Counted from the first letter of the stretch, positions 8,138 through 17,535 are shown. The stretch is 64,000 nucleotides of DNA from Saccharopolyspora kobensis (GCF_900108315.1 NZ_FNVB01000005.1:665243-729242); one strand, 5' to 3'. Notes: generated from the letters alone by a model not told the origin. A program made the numbers and translations.

Positions 8138-9063
8138 GGTGCTCCCAAGAACCGCTGGATCGCTTCGGCCGCCGGACCCGGTGTTTCGTAGTGCACCAGG
8201 TGCCCGACGTTCGGGATCACCACGAGCTCGGCATCGGGCATCCGGGCGGCGAGTGCTCGTTGGCCTGCCAGCGGTGCGATCTCGTCGGATTCCCCGGCGA
8301 TCAGCAGGGTCGGCAGCCGGATGTCGTCGGCGTGGTCGGCGACGGTGTGCGTCGTCGAGGCGTCGAAGGTCTCGCTGACCAGGGCAGGGCTGTGGAAGCG
8401 GCTGAAGTAGCGCAGGTGGTTGGAGTCGATGAACTCGCGCAACTGCTTGTCCTTGGTCCGCGTCATCGCCCGGCTCGCCGCCAGCACCACCCAGCGATTG
8501 CTCAGCAGCGAGTGCCCGGCCCGGAGCGGCAACCGCTTGCCCAGCGTGTAGTAGGCGGAGGTCAACCCGGACAGCAGCACGCGCGGCCCGCGCAACGCCG
8601 GGGTGGCGATGGGGTTGATGAGCACCAGCCTGCGGAGGAGCTCGGGCGACGAAGCGGCCACCCGCGCCGCGATGATCGAGCCGAACGAGTGCCCGAGCAG
8701 CACGACCGGTCGTTGCCGGCCGCCGAGCTGCTCGATCAGCTCGGTGATCACGCGCGCGTAGCCTGCGACGTCGTGGCGCTGCCCGGCCATCGGCCCGGAG
8801 TCCCCGAATCCGGGCAGGTCGGGAATGACCACCCGGTGGTCGGGCAGCCCGGCGGCGACGAGTTCCAAACCGTGGTGGGTGCCGCGCAGCCCGTGCACCA
8901 TCAGCACCGTGTCCGCCTCGGCCGCTTCGGGCGGCTCGTCGGTTCCGGCGGCGGCCGTTCCGGGGCGTGGCTCGGCGAGATCCTCGTGGTAGGTCCAGTA
9001 GTGCAGGTCAGCACCGCTGATCCGCGCCACCCGCTCGACGGACTGGAGTTCCGGGAGGGTCAT
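8134..9063 (-). CDS. Alpha/beta-fold hydrolase
   Basis: 309 residues. It has the hydrolase core motifs: VHGLRGTHHG oxyanion region (about 57-65), DLPGFGDSG (about 82-90), nucleophile elbow GHSFGS with Ser126, the acidic residue in LIAGESDEIAP, and His in NVGHLVHYE near the C-terminus. A 20-residue Ala/Glu/Pro-rich insertion (about 31-51) sits before the first core strand. The substrate is unknown; an ester or acyl group on the glycosylated product of the operon is a reasonable guess. The start lies 6 bp after the stop of the upstream glycosyltransferase, and its own stop overlaps the next gene. Confidence 0.8.
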   Translation of the reverse strand: MTLPELQSVERVARISGADLHYWTYHEDLAEPRPGTAAAGTDEPPEAAEADTVLMVHGLRGTHHGLELVAAGLPDHRVVIPDLPGFGDSGPMAGQRHDVAGYARVITELIEQLGGRQRPVVLLGHSFGSIIAARVAASSPELLRRLVLINPIATPALRGPRVLLSGLTSAYYTLGKRLPLRAGHSLLSNRWVVLAASRAMTRTKDKQLREFIDSNHLRYFSRFHSPALVSETFDASTTHTVADHADDIRLPTLLIAGESDEIAPLAGQRALAARMPDAELVVIPNVGHLVHYETPGPAAEAIQRFLGAP

Positions 9064-9069
9064 GGTGGC

Positions 9070-10299
9070 TCAGCTCGCCAGCTCGGTGCGGATCTCGTCG
9101 AGCTCGACGGCGCCCTCCGGGTCGATCACGTGGTGGTAGATCGACTCGAACCGGCCGAGGATCTCGTCGATGTCGTGCCGGGAGACCAGCCGCTCGCTGG
9201 CCGCACCCATCCGGTCGATCGTGGCGCGGTCGACGAGCACGTCGTCGATGGCCCGTGCCAGCGCGTGCACGTCGCGCGGCGGGAACAGCCAGCCGTTCTT
9301 GCCCGGCTGCACGAGGTGCGGCAGCGCCATGGCGTTGGCCAGCACGACCGGGGTGCCCGCCGACATCGCCTCCATGGTGGCCAGGCTCTGCAGCTCGGCG
9401 ATGCTGGGCATGCAGAACAGGTCGGCGCGGGCGTACGCCTCCAGCAGCTCGTCGTCGTCGAGGTAGCCGTGGAACTGGACCCGGTCGGCGATCCCGAGGT
9501 CGGCGGCGAGCTGCTCGAAGGCGGCGCGGCGGCTGCCGTTGCCGACGATCTCCAGCCTGGTCGGGGCCTTGGTGCGCAGCAGCGACATCGCGCGGAGCAG
9601 GTCGTCGATGTGCTTCTCCTCGTCGAGGCGTCCGACGAAGAGCACGGTCCGGGTCTCCGGGTCCGGGTTCTGGGCGCGGAAGCGCTTGGCCGGCCGCCGG
9701 TACCGCTGGACGTCGATGCCGCAGGAGACCGGCAGCGCGATGTCGGTGAACCCGTTGTCCTGCAGCAGCTGGACGGCGCGGGGCGTGGGCGCGGTGACCA
9801 GCTGGGCCTTGCTGTAGTGCTTGACCAGGTTGTGCCACAGCAGGCGGCCGGCGGCGTCCTGCAGCACCTGCGGGACCTTGATGTAGCCGAAGATGTTCTC
9901 CGGCATGAAGTGGTTGGTGGCCACCAGCGGGAGGTCGCGCTGCCGGGCCGAGTTGATCAGGCCGCGGCAGATGAAGAAGTGCGACTGGACGTGCACGACG
10001 TCGGGCTGGATCTCCGCCAGCAGCTGGTCGGCGCGGCGGGCCTGCCAGGGCATGATGCCGCGGATCTCCGGGTGGAACGGCGAGCCGTAGGAGGGCACCC
10101 GGTGCACCGTCACGCCGTCGGCGACCTCGATGTGCTCGGACCGGTCGGACGAGTGGCAGATGACGTGCACGTCGTGGCCGCGGGCGGACAGCCCGGTCGC
10201 CAACCGGTGACCGAAGTTCGCCGCCCCGTTCACGTGGGGCGGGTAGGTGGTCGCACCGACCACGATCCGCATCGGTCGGCTCAGCGGTTGCGAAGTCAA
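9070..10299 (-). CDS. GT4-family glycosyltransferase (mannosyltransferase-like)
   Basis: 409-residue GT-B enzyme. The N-terminal domain reads MRIVVGATTYPPHVNGAANF, the glycine-rich loop common in PimB/MgtA-type glycolipid mannosyltransferases, followed by GHDVHVICHSS and DVVHVQSHFF. The donor domain has VLFVGRLDEEKHIDDLL and PSIAELQSLATMEAMSAGTPVV. In place of the usual ExFG it has AELQSLA, still with the E-x7-E spacing. The start is a TTG at 10299, chosen because GGGAG lies 6 bases upstream and the TTG overlaps the stop of the transporter gene (TTGA). The ATG at 10272 is the alternative. Activity on a lipid acceptor is inferred from family resemblance. Confidence 0.85.
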   Translation of the reverse strand: MTSQPLSRPMRIVVGATTYPPHVNGAANFGHRLATGLSARGHDVHVICHSSDRSEHIEVADGVTVHRVPSYGSPFHPEIRGIMPWQARRADQLLAEIQPDVVHVQSHFFICRGLINSARQRDLPLVATNHFMPENIFGYIKVPQVLQDAAGRLLWHNLVKHYSKAQLVTAPTPRAVQLLQDNGFTDIALPVSCGIDVQRYRRPAKRFRAQNPDPETRTVLFVGRLDEEKHIDDLLRAMSLLRTKAPTRLEIVGNGSRRAAFEQLAADLGIADRVQFHGYLDDDELLEAYARADLFCMPSIAELQSLATMEAMSAGTPVVLANAMALPHLVQPGKNGWLFPPRDVHALARAIDDVLVDRATIDRMGAASERLVSRHDIDEILGRFESIYHHVIDPEGAVELDEIRTELAS

Positions 10300-11237
10300 G
10301 AGGAACTCCCGTCAGGACGATCTGTCGAACTCGGTCCGGCAAGATCACTGCTGCCGGTCACCGGAGCGGGCACGCGCCGCTCCTGGGTGTCGGGGTGGTA
10401 GCGCGCGAGCGCGAACACCCCGATGCAGGCCACCACCGCGCAGACGATCTGACCGGTGGCGGTCCAGGCGCTGACCAGGTCGGCCTCGCCGAGCAGCCCG
10501 ATGCCCAGGCCGACCGCGACGAGCGGGTCGATCACGGTCAGGCAGGCCACCACGAGGTCCGGCGGGCCGCTGGCGTAGCCGTGCTGCAGCAGCCAGCCAC
10601 CCACGACCATCGCCACGGCGATGCCGAGCAGTGGAAGGGGGTTGATGTCCAGCAATTCGGTCGTGCCGAGCTGCTGCGCGACCGCGCGCATCAGCAGCGA
10701 CACGTACCCGTAGGCGATCGCGCACCCGGCCGCGAAGAAGATGCAGCGCACCTTCGACCGGGTCAGCATCGCCAGCACACCGACCGCCAGCACGGCGGCG
10801 GCGACCAGCTGGGTGGCCATCAGCTGCGCATCACCGGCCACCGGAGTGGCCGTCGCGCTGCCGGCGGCGAGGAAGACGAACATGGCGACGCCGCCGGTGG
10901 CCGCGATGACCGCGAACAGGACGTTGCGGTTGAGGTCGCGAACCCGGATGCCCTGCTGGCGGGCGTTCAGCAGCACGGTCGTCGGCAGGGCGAGCACGCC
11001 GATCGGCTGGACCACGCTGAGCGGGGCGAGGCCGAGCGCGCAGGCGTGCAGAACGGCGCCGCCGCCGAGCGCGCCCAGGCCGATCAGCCAGCGCGGGTTG
11101 CGGACCAGCTTCGACTGGACCCGCAGGCCCAGCCCGCTGCCGTCCATCGTGTCGTGGACCGCGGCGTGCTGCATGCGTGCCCCGATCGCGTTCCCGAGCG
11201 CCCCCAGGGCAGCGAGCAGCACCGCGAGCGCAGTCAT
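10296..11237 (-). CDS. DMT-superfamily (EamA-like) transporter
   Basis: 313-residue membrane protein of mostly hydrophobic helices. The internally repeated layout fits ten-helix drug/metabolite transporters. GALGGGAVLHACALGLAPLSVVQPIGVLAL (in shorter blocks) resembles actinobacterial DMT proteins of the EamA or NIPA-like kind. The C-terminus is a short polar tail (about 285-313). It is the first gene of the operon and overlaps the following glycosyltransferase by 4 bp, so it may export a substrate or the product. The ribosome site before the ATG at 11237 is weak, so a later start (Met22) is possible. Confidence 0.75.
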   Translation of the reverse strand: MTALAVLLAALGALGNAIGARMQHAAVHDTMDGSGLGLRVQSKLVRNPRWLIGLGALGGGAVLHACALGLAPLSVVQPIGVLALPTTVLLNARQQGIRVRDLNRNVLFAVIAATGGVAMFVFLAAGSATATPVAGDAQLMATQLVAAAVLAVGVLAMLTRSKVRCIFFAAGCAIAYGYVSLLMRAVAQQLGTTELLDINPLPLLGIAVAMVVGGWLLQHGYASGPPDLVVACLTVIDPLVAVGLGIGLLGEADLVSAWTATGQIVCAVVACIGVFALARYHPDTQERRVPAPVTGSSDLAGPSSTDRPDGSSS

Positions 11238-12180
11238 CGCGGACCACGCCCAGTCGCCGGGTTCAGGGGCTGGTGCTGCACGACCGGGTCAGTCCTTCTC
11301 AGCAGGCTGCGGGAACGTTCGACTACCGAACACCCTAGTCGGCGACCCATGTCACGTCCCGCTGTCGAGGCTTCGCGGCGTCCGCCGCCCCGGGCTGCTG
11401 TCCGCGTCGGATCCGGCGGTTCCCGCCTTCGCTGTCCGTCCACACCGCTCAATCTCGCGCTTCGCGGGTCCGGCTCACATCCGGGGTCGGACCCCCAATT
11501 TCCCTGAGACGTTCCAGGCTCGCACTTCGCGGCATGACGCGCGTGACTGGGCGAAAACACCCGGCAAACACCTCTTCGTTCCGCGTTGACCAGGTAAAAC
11601 GCAAATCCCGCAGATGCCCCCGAGCATCTCGGGGGATCTCCGTGGACACCCTGGGTCGATGGCAGGCCGGTGCGGTGCGCAACGGGAATGCAGCGCTCCG
11701 TGAAACACCGGGCGAATAAGCGTGAACCGAGCCGGTGAACGAAAGCCGACGACGCGACGAATCGAGCGGAAAGAACCGCACAGGTTCCGGAATCGCTTCG
11801 CCCGCGCACGGTCGAGCTGCGCCGGGCGCGCCCTCCGCGTGCGCTTGTGCGCTGGCCGCCGGATACACGTGCTCGACTCTAGAACAACGATGCTGAGGAC
11901 ATTGTCAGCAACACAACGAGGTCCGACCGGGTGTTCGCGAGGATTGCCGAACAGACCGGCCCGGACAATCGCAACATCGCCCTGAAACACGGCGCGAACT
12001 GGGAATTCATCGAATTCGAAGATCAACTATTCAGATCCGCCAGCGGTGACCGAGGCTACACATCGCCAACATCACGCCGCCGATCGCGAACTCGCGCACC
12101 GAAACAATTCGGTCACGACCAGTGATCGGCTTCGGCGCCCGGTCCTGAATAGCCGCTCATCCGGGTGAGACGATGCATGC
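11238..12180. other. Large intergenic region, no supported gene
   Basis: About 940 bp between divergent genes. Reading frames here are short, lack convincing ribosome sites and have mixed codon composition. The 11930-12020 part is noticeably less GC-rich (GGGAATTCATCGAATTCGAAG). It should contain promoters for both neighbours. I could not assign them. Confidence 0.5.
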
Positions 12181-13257
12181 GTGGCCGCCGATTCTGATGC
12201 CGTTGCCCGACGAACCGCGCAACCGGACCGTCCCGGCGACGCTGCGGATCGCAGCACCGCCGGTGCGAAGACCGCCGTGGTGCTCGCCCTCGTCGGCGGA
12301 GCGCTGCTGGCCGCCCTGGTCACCACCGCCTACACCGCCGTGGGCACCATCCCGGGCCTCCCCGACCCGCCGACGCTGGTGCGCTTCGGGCTGCCCGCCG
12401 CGCGGGTCGTGCTCGACCTCGCCGCGCTCGCCACCGTCGGCATGAGCCTGCTGCCGAAGCTGATCGGTTTCGACCGCCCGAAGCAGACCGAACCGATCAT
12501 GGCGCTGGCCCGGCGGGCCACCGTGATCACCGCGCTGCTCTGGATGCTCGCCGCCCTGGTGTCCCTGGTCCTGCAGGCCGTGGAGCTGAGCCCGGAGCGC
12601 AGCGCGACCCTCGATCTGCTCGTCGACTACGTCGCGAACGTCCCGGCCGGACCGGGCCTGCTCGCCAGCGCCGGCGCCGGCCTGGCGTGCGCGGTGCTGG
12701 GCCTGCTGGCCGTCCGGTTCGGCGAGTCGGTGCCCGCCGAGCTGCGCACCATCGTCGCCCTGCTGGGCCTGCTGCCGATCCCGCTGACCGGCCACGCCAC
12801 GGACTGGCGCTACCACGACTTCAGCATGATCTCGATGGAGCTGCACGTGATCGGCGCGGCGATGTGGACCGGTGGCCTGGCCGCGGTCGCGCTGTTCGTG
12901 GCACCGCGGCGCGGGCTGCTGGTCGAGGCGCTGCCGCGGTTCTCCAAGCTCGCCACCACCGCCTTCATCGTGGTCGGCGCATCGGGCCTGTTCAACGGCC
13001 TGATGACGCTGGCCATCACGCCGAACGTCGGCCTGCTCGGCCTGTTCACCACCGGCTACGGCCAGATCATCGTGGCCAAGGTGATCTGCCTGGTGGTGCT
13101 CGGCGCGGTGGCGTCGCAGATGCGCTTCCGCCTGCTGCCGCGCATCGCCCGCCACCAGCGCACCGCGCTCCTCGGCTGGGCTGCTGCCGAGGTCGCGGTG
13201 ATGGGCGTGGCCTACGGGCTGGGTGTGGTGCTCTCCCGCGCCCCGGTCGTCATCTGA
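12181..13257 (+). CDS. CopD-family copper-resistance/transport membrane protein
   Basis: 358-residue polytopic membrane protein. After a polar 30-residue N-terminus the first helix is VVLALVGGALLAALVTTAYTA. The back half contains the CopD signature MELHVIGAAMWTGGLAAV with its conserved His and Trp-x-Gly-Gly, then GASGLFNGLMTL and GYGQIIVAKVICLV. CopD-domain proteins are linked to copper uptake or delivery to periplasmic and membrane cuproproteins. The start is a GTG at 12181. An in-frame stop lies at 12166 and GGGTGAG provides a distant ribosome site. The gene converges on and overlaps by 46 bp the unusual His/Trp-rich membrane protein. Confidence 0.75.
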   Translation: MAADSDAVARRTAQPDRPGDAADRSTAGAKTAVVLALVGGALLAALVTTAYTAVGTIPGLPDPPTLVRFGLPAARVVLDLAALATVGMSLLPKLIGFDRPKQTEPIMALARRATVITALLWMLAALVSLVLQAVELSPERSATLDLLVDYVANVPAGPGLLASAGAGLACAVLGLLAVRFGESVPAELRTIVALLGLLPIPLTGHATDWRYHDFSMISMELHVIGAAMWTGGLAAVALFVAPRRGLLVEALPRFSKLATTAFIVVGASGLFNGLMTLAITPNVGLLGLFTTGYGQIIVAKVICLVVLGAVASQMRFRLLPRIARHQRTALLGWAAAEVAVMGVAYGLGVVLSRAPVVI

Positions 13258-14351
13258 GCCCGCGAGATCAGCCGTCGCCCGCTCTCGGTGTCGAGCAGGA
13301 ACTGGACGAACCACCACAGCCCGGCGAGCAGCACGACGACGTACGCCGCGGACCAGTAGTCCGAGGGCGGCGCGGCCAGGTAGGTCTCCTGCACCGACAG
13401 CGCCGCGTAGGACACCGCGGTCACGGCCACCGCGCCGACCAGCGGCCGGATGCGCGCCGCCAGCTGGAACGACAGGTCGATCGCCACGGCCCCGGCGAGC
13501 AGGAAGAACGGCACGGTGGAGATCGGGAAGTCGGCCGCGGCCAGCAGCCCCCAGGCGACGCAGCGGAACGCCAGGTAGCCGGCGGTGATGGTGGTCGCGG
13601 TCCACTTGCGCCCGATCAGCCGCCGGGCGAGCAGCAGCGTGCCGAGCCCGGTGAGCACCGCCCACGACGGGTACACCCAGTCCGGCACCGGCAGCGTGAA
13701 GTGCTCGACGGCGATCCGGTCCAGCGGCCGCCCCAGGTCGTCGGCGGCGAACTGCAGCAGGATGTCCTCGGCGTAGGGCTGGCCGCGGTCCCACGCGGCC
13801 AGGCCCAGCACGCCGTACTCCTGGTGCTGGTTCAGGAACAGGAAGTTGTCCAGCACCGTGAACCACAGGAAGCAGGCGATCGGGTGCTGGTACCGGTCGC
13901 CGCGGCCGTGCTGCGCCCAGCCCCGGATCAGCCCGATGCTCATCAGCCCGGTGCCGAGGTAGAGCAGCGCGTGCGACGGGCTCCACGCGGTGATGTCCAG
14001 GCCGTTGACCCGGTGGTTGATCACGTCCAGCGGCGCGGCCACCAGGAAGATGCCGAGTCCCCACTGCATCCAGCGCAGCGTGGCGCGGTCGGCACCGATC
14101 CCGGTGTAGGTGTGGAAGACCACCAGTCCCAGCACGATCACGGTGCCGACCGTGTTGATCAGGTGCGGCGGCGCGAGGTCGTCGCGCAGCCACTTGAAGT
14201 GCCAGCAGATGTCCCAGGTCGCGCCCGCGATCTTGAGAGCCATCGCGACGACCCACCAGCGGTAGAGCGCGATCACGAGCTGCTGCGGGGCCTCCCGTCC
14301 CGGCTCACCACGCGTCCAGTGGCCGCGGATCAGCTCCGCCGTTCCCGTCAT
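13212..14351 (-). CDS. Uncharacterised polytopic membrane protein with WDxxWH motif
   Basis: 379 residues, about nine to ten hydrophobic segments. I recognise no named family. The early part carries ATWDICWHFKW, then RDDLAPPHLINT. Later blocks are SPSHALLYLGTGL, DNFLFLNQHQEYG and VEHFTLPVPDW. Trp, Asp and His placed within or beside membrane helices suggest metal or cofactor binding. The WDxxWH...RD...PPHL pattern recalls membrane proteins I associate with copper-related gene neighbourhoods; this is from memory, not a search. The ATG at 14351 has a near-perfect GGAGGTGA upstream. Its 3' end overlaps the CopD gene by 46 bp in convergent orientation, so the two may regulate each other. Confidence 0.7.
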   Translation of the reverse strand: MTGTAELIRGHWTRGEPGREAPQQLVIALYRWWVVAMALKIAGATWDICWHFKWLRDDLAPPHLINTVGTVIVLGLVVFHTYTGIGADRATLRWMQWGLGIFLVAAPLDVINHRVNGLDITAWSPSHALLYLGTGLMSIGLIRGWAQHGRGDRYQHPIACFLWFTVLDNFLFLNQHQEYGVLGLAAWDRGQPYAEDILLQFAADDLGRPLDRIAVEHFTLPVPDWVYPSWAVLTGLGTLLLARRLIGRKWTATTITAGYLAFRCVAWGLLAAADFPISTVPFFLLAGAVAIDLSFQLAARIRPLVGAVAVTAVSYAALSVQETYLAAPPSDYWSAAYVVVLLAGLWWFVQFLLDTESGRRLISRAQMTTGARESTTPSP

Positions 14352-14760
14352 CGCGTTTCACCTCCGCCTCGCGCGACGTTCACGCGCAGACGGTAGTGCG
14401 GATCAGGTCGGCGAGATCGGTCATCGCCGCACCCGCCAGTAACGGTTTGGAAAACCCGCGCCCCCTCCGCCAGGTCTCGCGCCGAGACCGGGGTGACGCT
14501 CAAGCGCTCAGGTTCCGCTGAGCGATCACCTCGGCCGACCTTTCCATCCTGGTGCTTCCGCAACCGCGGAGCCCAAAACCGCACGTCGAGGAGCTGCCGC
14601 ATGGCCGCAGGCGCATAACCCGCCCTCGCAGCTCGCACCGCCGCGGGTTCTCAGCGGCTGCCTGGCGAGGACAGCCCGTTCGCCGTGGCGTGGGCCGGGA
14701 TCCCGCAGCCAGGCGGCCTCTGAGGTTCCGCCACCCGCACCGCGCCTGGAAAACCGTCCT
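14352..14760. other. Intergenic region, no gene seen
   Basis: About 410 bp between two minus-strand genes. It has no reading frame with a ribosome site and coding bias, and no clear hairpin was found. It includes the promoter region of the WDxxWH protein. Confidence 0.45.
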
Positions 14761-15552
14761 TCAGCGCGGGATCTTCAGCACCTGGCCGACGTAGATCAGG
14801 TCCGGGTTGGTGATGCCGTTGACCCGCGCGATCTCCCGCCAGTCCACGCCCAGCTTCGCGCCGATCTCGGACAACGTGTCGCCGGGCTGCACCACGTAGG
14901 TCTCCTCCGGCGGGGCCGGCGGCGGAGGCGGCGGCGCACCGGCTCCGGTGAGCACCTCAAGCGGCACCATCGAGACGTTCAGGTCGGTGTTGCCGCCGAT
15001 GCCCGGCACCTGCCCGTCGGAGGCGTGCTGGTGCATCACCACGCGGTCGGTCAGGTAGCCCGGTTCGCCCGGCGGGCGGCCGTAGTGGGCCACCCACAGG
15101 AACACGCCGGGATCCACCCAGGTGTCGGTGGCGAGCTTGTCCTTGAACCACGACGCCGAGGCGTACACGACGACCTCGTGGCGACCGGTGTGCCCGCGGA
15201 TGGCGTCGATGAAGCCCTTCACCCAGCCGCCCAGGTTCGGCCCGTCCGTCTCGATGTCCAGGCACGGGGCGAGGTTTCCGGGTCCGCTGGAGTTCAGCCG
15301 CGCCAGTTGCGCGGCGAAATCGGCCGCGTCCTGCTGCGGGGAATTCGTGTCCGGCCGCGCGAAGTGGTAGAGCCCGGTGACCATCCCGGCCCCGCGGGCA
15401 CCGGCCAGCTGGGCGTCGAGCGTCGGACTCACGTACCCGATGCCCTCGGTCGCCTTGATGTAGCTGAAGACGTATCCGGCTCCGCGAACCGCTCCCCAGT
15501 CCGGCTCCCCCTGATATCGCGCCACGTCAATGCCGGGAATGCGTTCGGCCAT
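14761..15552 (-). CDS. GH25 lysozyme with C-terminal LysM domain
   Basis: 263 residues, a muramidase cutting the MurNAc-GlcNAc bond of peptidoglycan. The N-terminal GH25 domain (about 5-205) shows GIDVARYQ with Asp9, KATEG, GLYHFARP and the catalytic DxE pair CLDIETD (Asp99, Glu101). A proline-rich linker (about 215-228) leads to a LysM domain (about 229-263: YVVQPGDTLSEIGAKLGV...LIYVGQVLKI). There is no signal peptide, so export is by another route or it acts in lysis. The ATG at 15552 has GGGGG upstream; the longer TTG-initiated frame is less likely. Confidence 0.9.
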   Translation of the reverse strand: MAERIPGIDVARYQGEPDWGAVRGAGYVFSYIKATEGIGYVSPTLDAQLAGARGAGMVTGLYHFARPDTNSPQQDAADFAAQLARLNSSGPGNLAPCLDIETDGPNLGGWVKGFIDAIRGHTGRHEVVVYASASWFKDKLATDTWVDPGVFLWVAHYGRPPGEPGYLTDRVVMHQHASDGQVPGIGGNTDLNVSMVPLEVLTGAGAPPPPPPAPPEETYVVQPGDTLSEIGAKLGVDWREIARVNGITNPDLIYVGQVLKIPR

Positions 15553-15918
15553 GATCAAACCCCCTGAGCTCGGCCTGCTAGCGGTGCCCAAAGATATCTA
15601 ATTCGCACAAAGCCGCAGTCCCGCCGTTCAGGTCAAGAAAGCCACCCGATCGGACCACCCCGAAAAGAGGGCCACTCAATTCCCATCTCGGGAATTACGC
15701 GTATCGGGTAACCGCACCACCCGAAATGCACCCGATCAGCCGATCGACGGCACCCACCGGTTCAGCCCGGCGGCGTAGCCACCACCACGGAACGCACTGC
15801 CCGCGAAGCGAGGACAATGCGGGGGCAGGCAACCCTCCCGCCTTCCGCACGTCTACCCAACAGCAGAGCAGTTACCGACAGACCCCGCCGCGCAGGGCGG
15901 GGACGGGAGGTGGTCGTC
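15553..15918. other. Divergent promoter region
   Basis: 366 bp between the lysozyme gene and the lipoprotein gene. It contains an AT-richer core around 15590-15715 (AAAGATATCTAATTCG, GGGAATTACGCGTATCGG), as expected for back-to-back promoters. No gene was recognised. Confidence 0.4.
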
Positions 15919-16593
15919 GTGACCGCGCATCGACTGCGGACCATCGGAGTACGGACGCTCCAGGCGTCCGGGGCGTTGCTGGTCGCCGGGCTGATGGCCG
16001 GCTGCGGCCAAGCGGCCCCGGCCGGCCAGGCGATATCGGCGCCGTTACCGCAGAGCCAGCCCGAGCCGCCGTCGGCGGTCGTGGACCAGAACCTGCCCGC
16101 CGAGCAGCCCGGGACGCCCACCACCGAGAACTCCGCGGCCCCGCCGCCGGAGGCGCCGAAGCCGAAGACCGACGAGGTGACCCGCTGCCACACCTCGATG
16201 CTCACCGGCTCGCTGCAGAACCCGGACGCCGGGGCCGGGCAGCGCTACGCCGAGCTGACGCTGACCAACAGCAGCGGCGAGACGTGCACCCTGTACGGCT
16301 ACGGCGGGATGCAGCTGGTCGACGCGTCCGGCCGGCCGCTGCCGACCGACGCGAAGCGCACCCCGAACCCCGGCCCGTCGATGATCACGCTGAGCCCGGG
16401 CGAGTCGGCCAGCGCCACGCTGCACTGGACGGCCGTCCCGCACGAGGGCGAGCCGACCGACGGCCCGTGCGCGCCCACCGCGGCCAGCCTGCAGGTCATC
16501 CCGCCCGACGAGACCGACCCGCTCCCGGTCACCTGGAACGGCGGCCCGGTCTGCGGCTTCGGCAAGATCGACGGCACCGCTTACCACCAGTGA
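15919..16593 (+). CDS. DUF4232 lipoprotein
   Basis: 224-residue predicted lipoprotein. The N-terminus has Arg residues, a hydrophobic core (ASGALLVAGLM) and the lipobox LMAGC, placing the lipidated Cys near residue 25. A Pro/Ala-rich linker (to about 85) leads to a DUF4232 beta-domain with RYAELTLTNSSGETCTLYGYGG and four Cys (CHTS, CTLY, CAPT, CGFG) that probably form two disulfides. DUF4232 proteins are abundant in actinomycetes and have no known function. The GTG at 15919 is chosen because GGGAGG lies about 8 bases upstream and the signal peptide starts there. Confidence 0.8.
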   Translation: MTAHRLRTIGVRTLQASGALLVAGLMAGCGQAAPAGQAISAPLPQSQPEPPSAVVDQNLPAEQPGTPTTENSAAPPPEAPKPKTDEVTRCHTSMLTGSLQNPDAGAGQRYAELTLTNSSGETCTLYGYGGMQLVDASGRPLPTDAKRTPNPGPSMITLSPGESASATLHWTAVPHEGEPTDGPCAPTAASLQVIPPDETDPLPVTWNGGPVCGFGKIDGTAYHQ

Positions 16594-16731
16594 TCCCGGC
16601 GGCTGGGCGTGCGGCAGCGCGCGCCCAGCACAGCGCGGCTGACGACCCTGACCTGGTGTTGTGATCCGGAGGCGCGCTGGAACCCGGCGCGGCGCTTGGC
16701 TCGATCGGATGAGTTGTGCTGTGGTGGCACC

Positions 16732-17535
16732 ATGATCGAGCCAACGGATCGAGAGATCACCGGACGTCACGGCAACCTGGTGGTGCGCGAGTGGGCCGCG
16801 ACCAACCCGGGCTGGATCGCGCTGATCGCGCACGGCTACGGCGAGCACTCCGGCCGCTACCAGTGGGTCGCCGAGCAGCTGGTGTCCGCGCGAGCGCAGG
16901 TCTACGCGCCCGACCACCTCGGGCACGGGCGTTCGGAGGGCGAGCGGGTCCGCTTCACCGACGCCGAGACGATCGTGGCCGATCTCGAGACGCTGCGGCA
17001 GCAGATCGCCGCCGAGCACCCCGGCCTCCCGATCGTCCTCATCGGACACTCGATGGGCGGCATGCTCGCCGCCCGCTACGCCCAGGAGCACCAGGAGCAC
17101 CTGGCCGCGGTGGTGCTCTCCGCACCGGTGCTCGGCACCTGGCACGTGCTGGACCTGCTGGAGCACGACGAGATCCCGGACACCCCGATCGACCCCGAGA
17201 CGCTGTCCCGCGACCCGGAGGTCGGCGCGGCCTACCTGGCGGACCCGCTGGTCTGGCACGGTCCGTTCAAGCGCCCGACGCTGCGCGCGATCGACAACTG
17301 CCTGCTGGCGATCAACGACGGGCCCGCGCTGGAGAAGCCGACGCTGTGGGTGCACGGCGAGGACGACGAGCTGGTGCCGGAGGCCGACACCAGGACCGGC
17401 ATCGACCGCATCCGCGGCGACGAGTTCCACGAGCACATCTACCCCGGCGGCCGCCACGAGCTGTTCAACGAGACGAACAAGGAGGAGGTCATGAGCGACG
17501 TCCTGACCTTCATCGGCCGCGAGCTCAACTCCTAG
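16732..17535 (+). CDS. Monoacylglycerol-lipase-like alpha/beta hydrolase
   Basis: 267 residues, full length for the lysophospholipase/monoacylglycerol lipase group. Motifs: AHGYGEHSGRY (oxyanion loop, the hallmark HGxGEHxxRY), DHLGHGRSEG, nucleophile GHSMGG (Ser107), acidic residue in HGEDDELVPE and His in GGRHELFNE. It would hydrolyse monoacylglycerols or lysophospholipids in the cytoplasm, since no signal peptide is present. A terminator follows immediately, so this gene seems to be transcribed alone. The ribosome site (GTGGTGG) is weak, but the ATG fits the family N-terminus. Confidence 0.85.
   Translation: MIEPTDREITGRHGNLVVREWAATNPGWIALIAHGYGEHSGRYQWVAEQLVSARAQVYAPDHLGHGRSEGERVRFTDAETIVADLETLRQQIAAEHPGLPIVLIGHSMGGMLAARYAQEHQEHLAAVVLSAPVLGTWHVLDLLEHDEIPDTPIDPETLSRDPEVGAAYLADPLVWHGPFKRPTLRAIDNCLLAINDGPALEKPTLWVHGEDDELVPEADTRTGIDRIRGDEFHEHIYPGGRHELFNETNKEEVMSDVLTFIGRELNS

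Noticed and set aside
8191..10401. 736-codon plus-strand frame across the glycosyltransferase operon
   Set aside because: It runs antisense to three genes with recognised motifs, has no family signature and no ribosome site.
11475..12026. Possible minus-strand gene in the 940-bp gap
   Set aside because: The start MIFEFDEF... looks protein-like for a few residues, but no ribosome site, domain or consistent codon bias continues.
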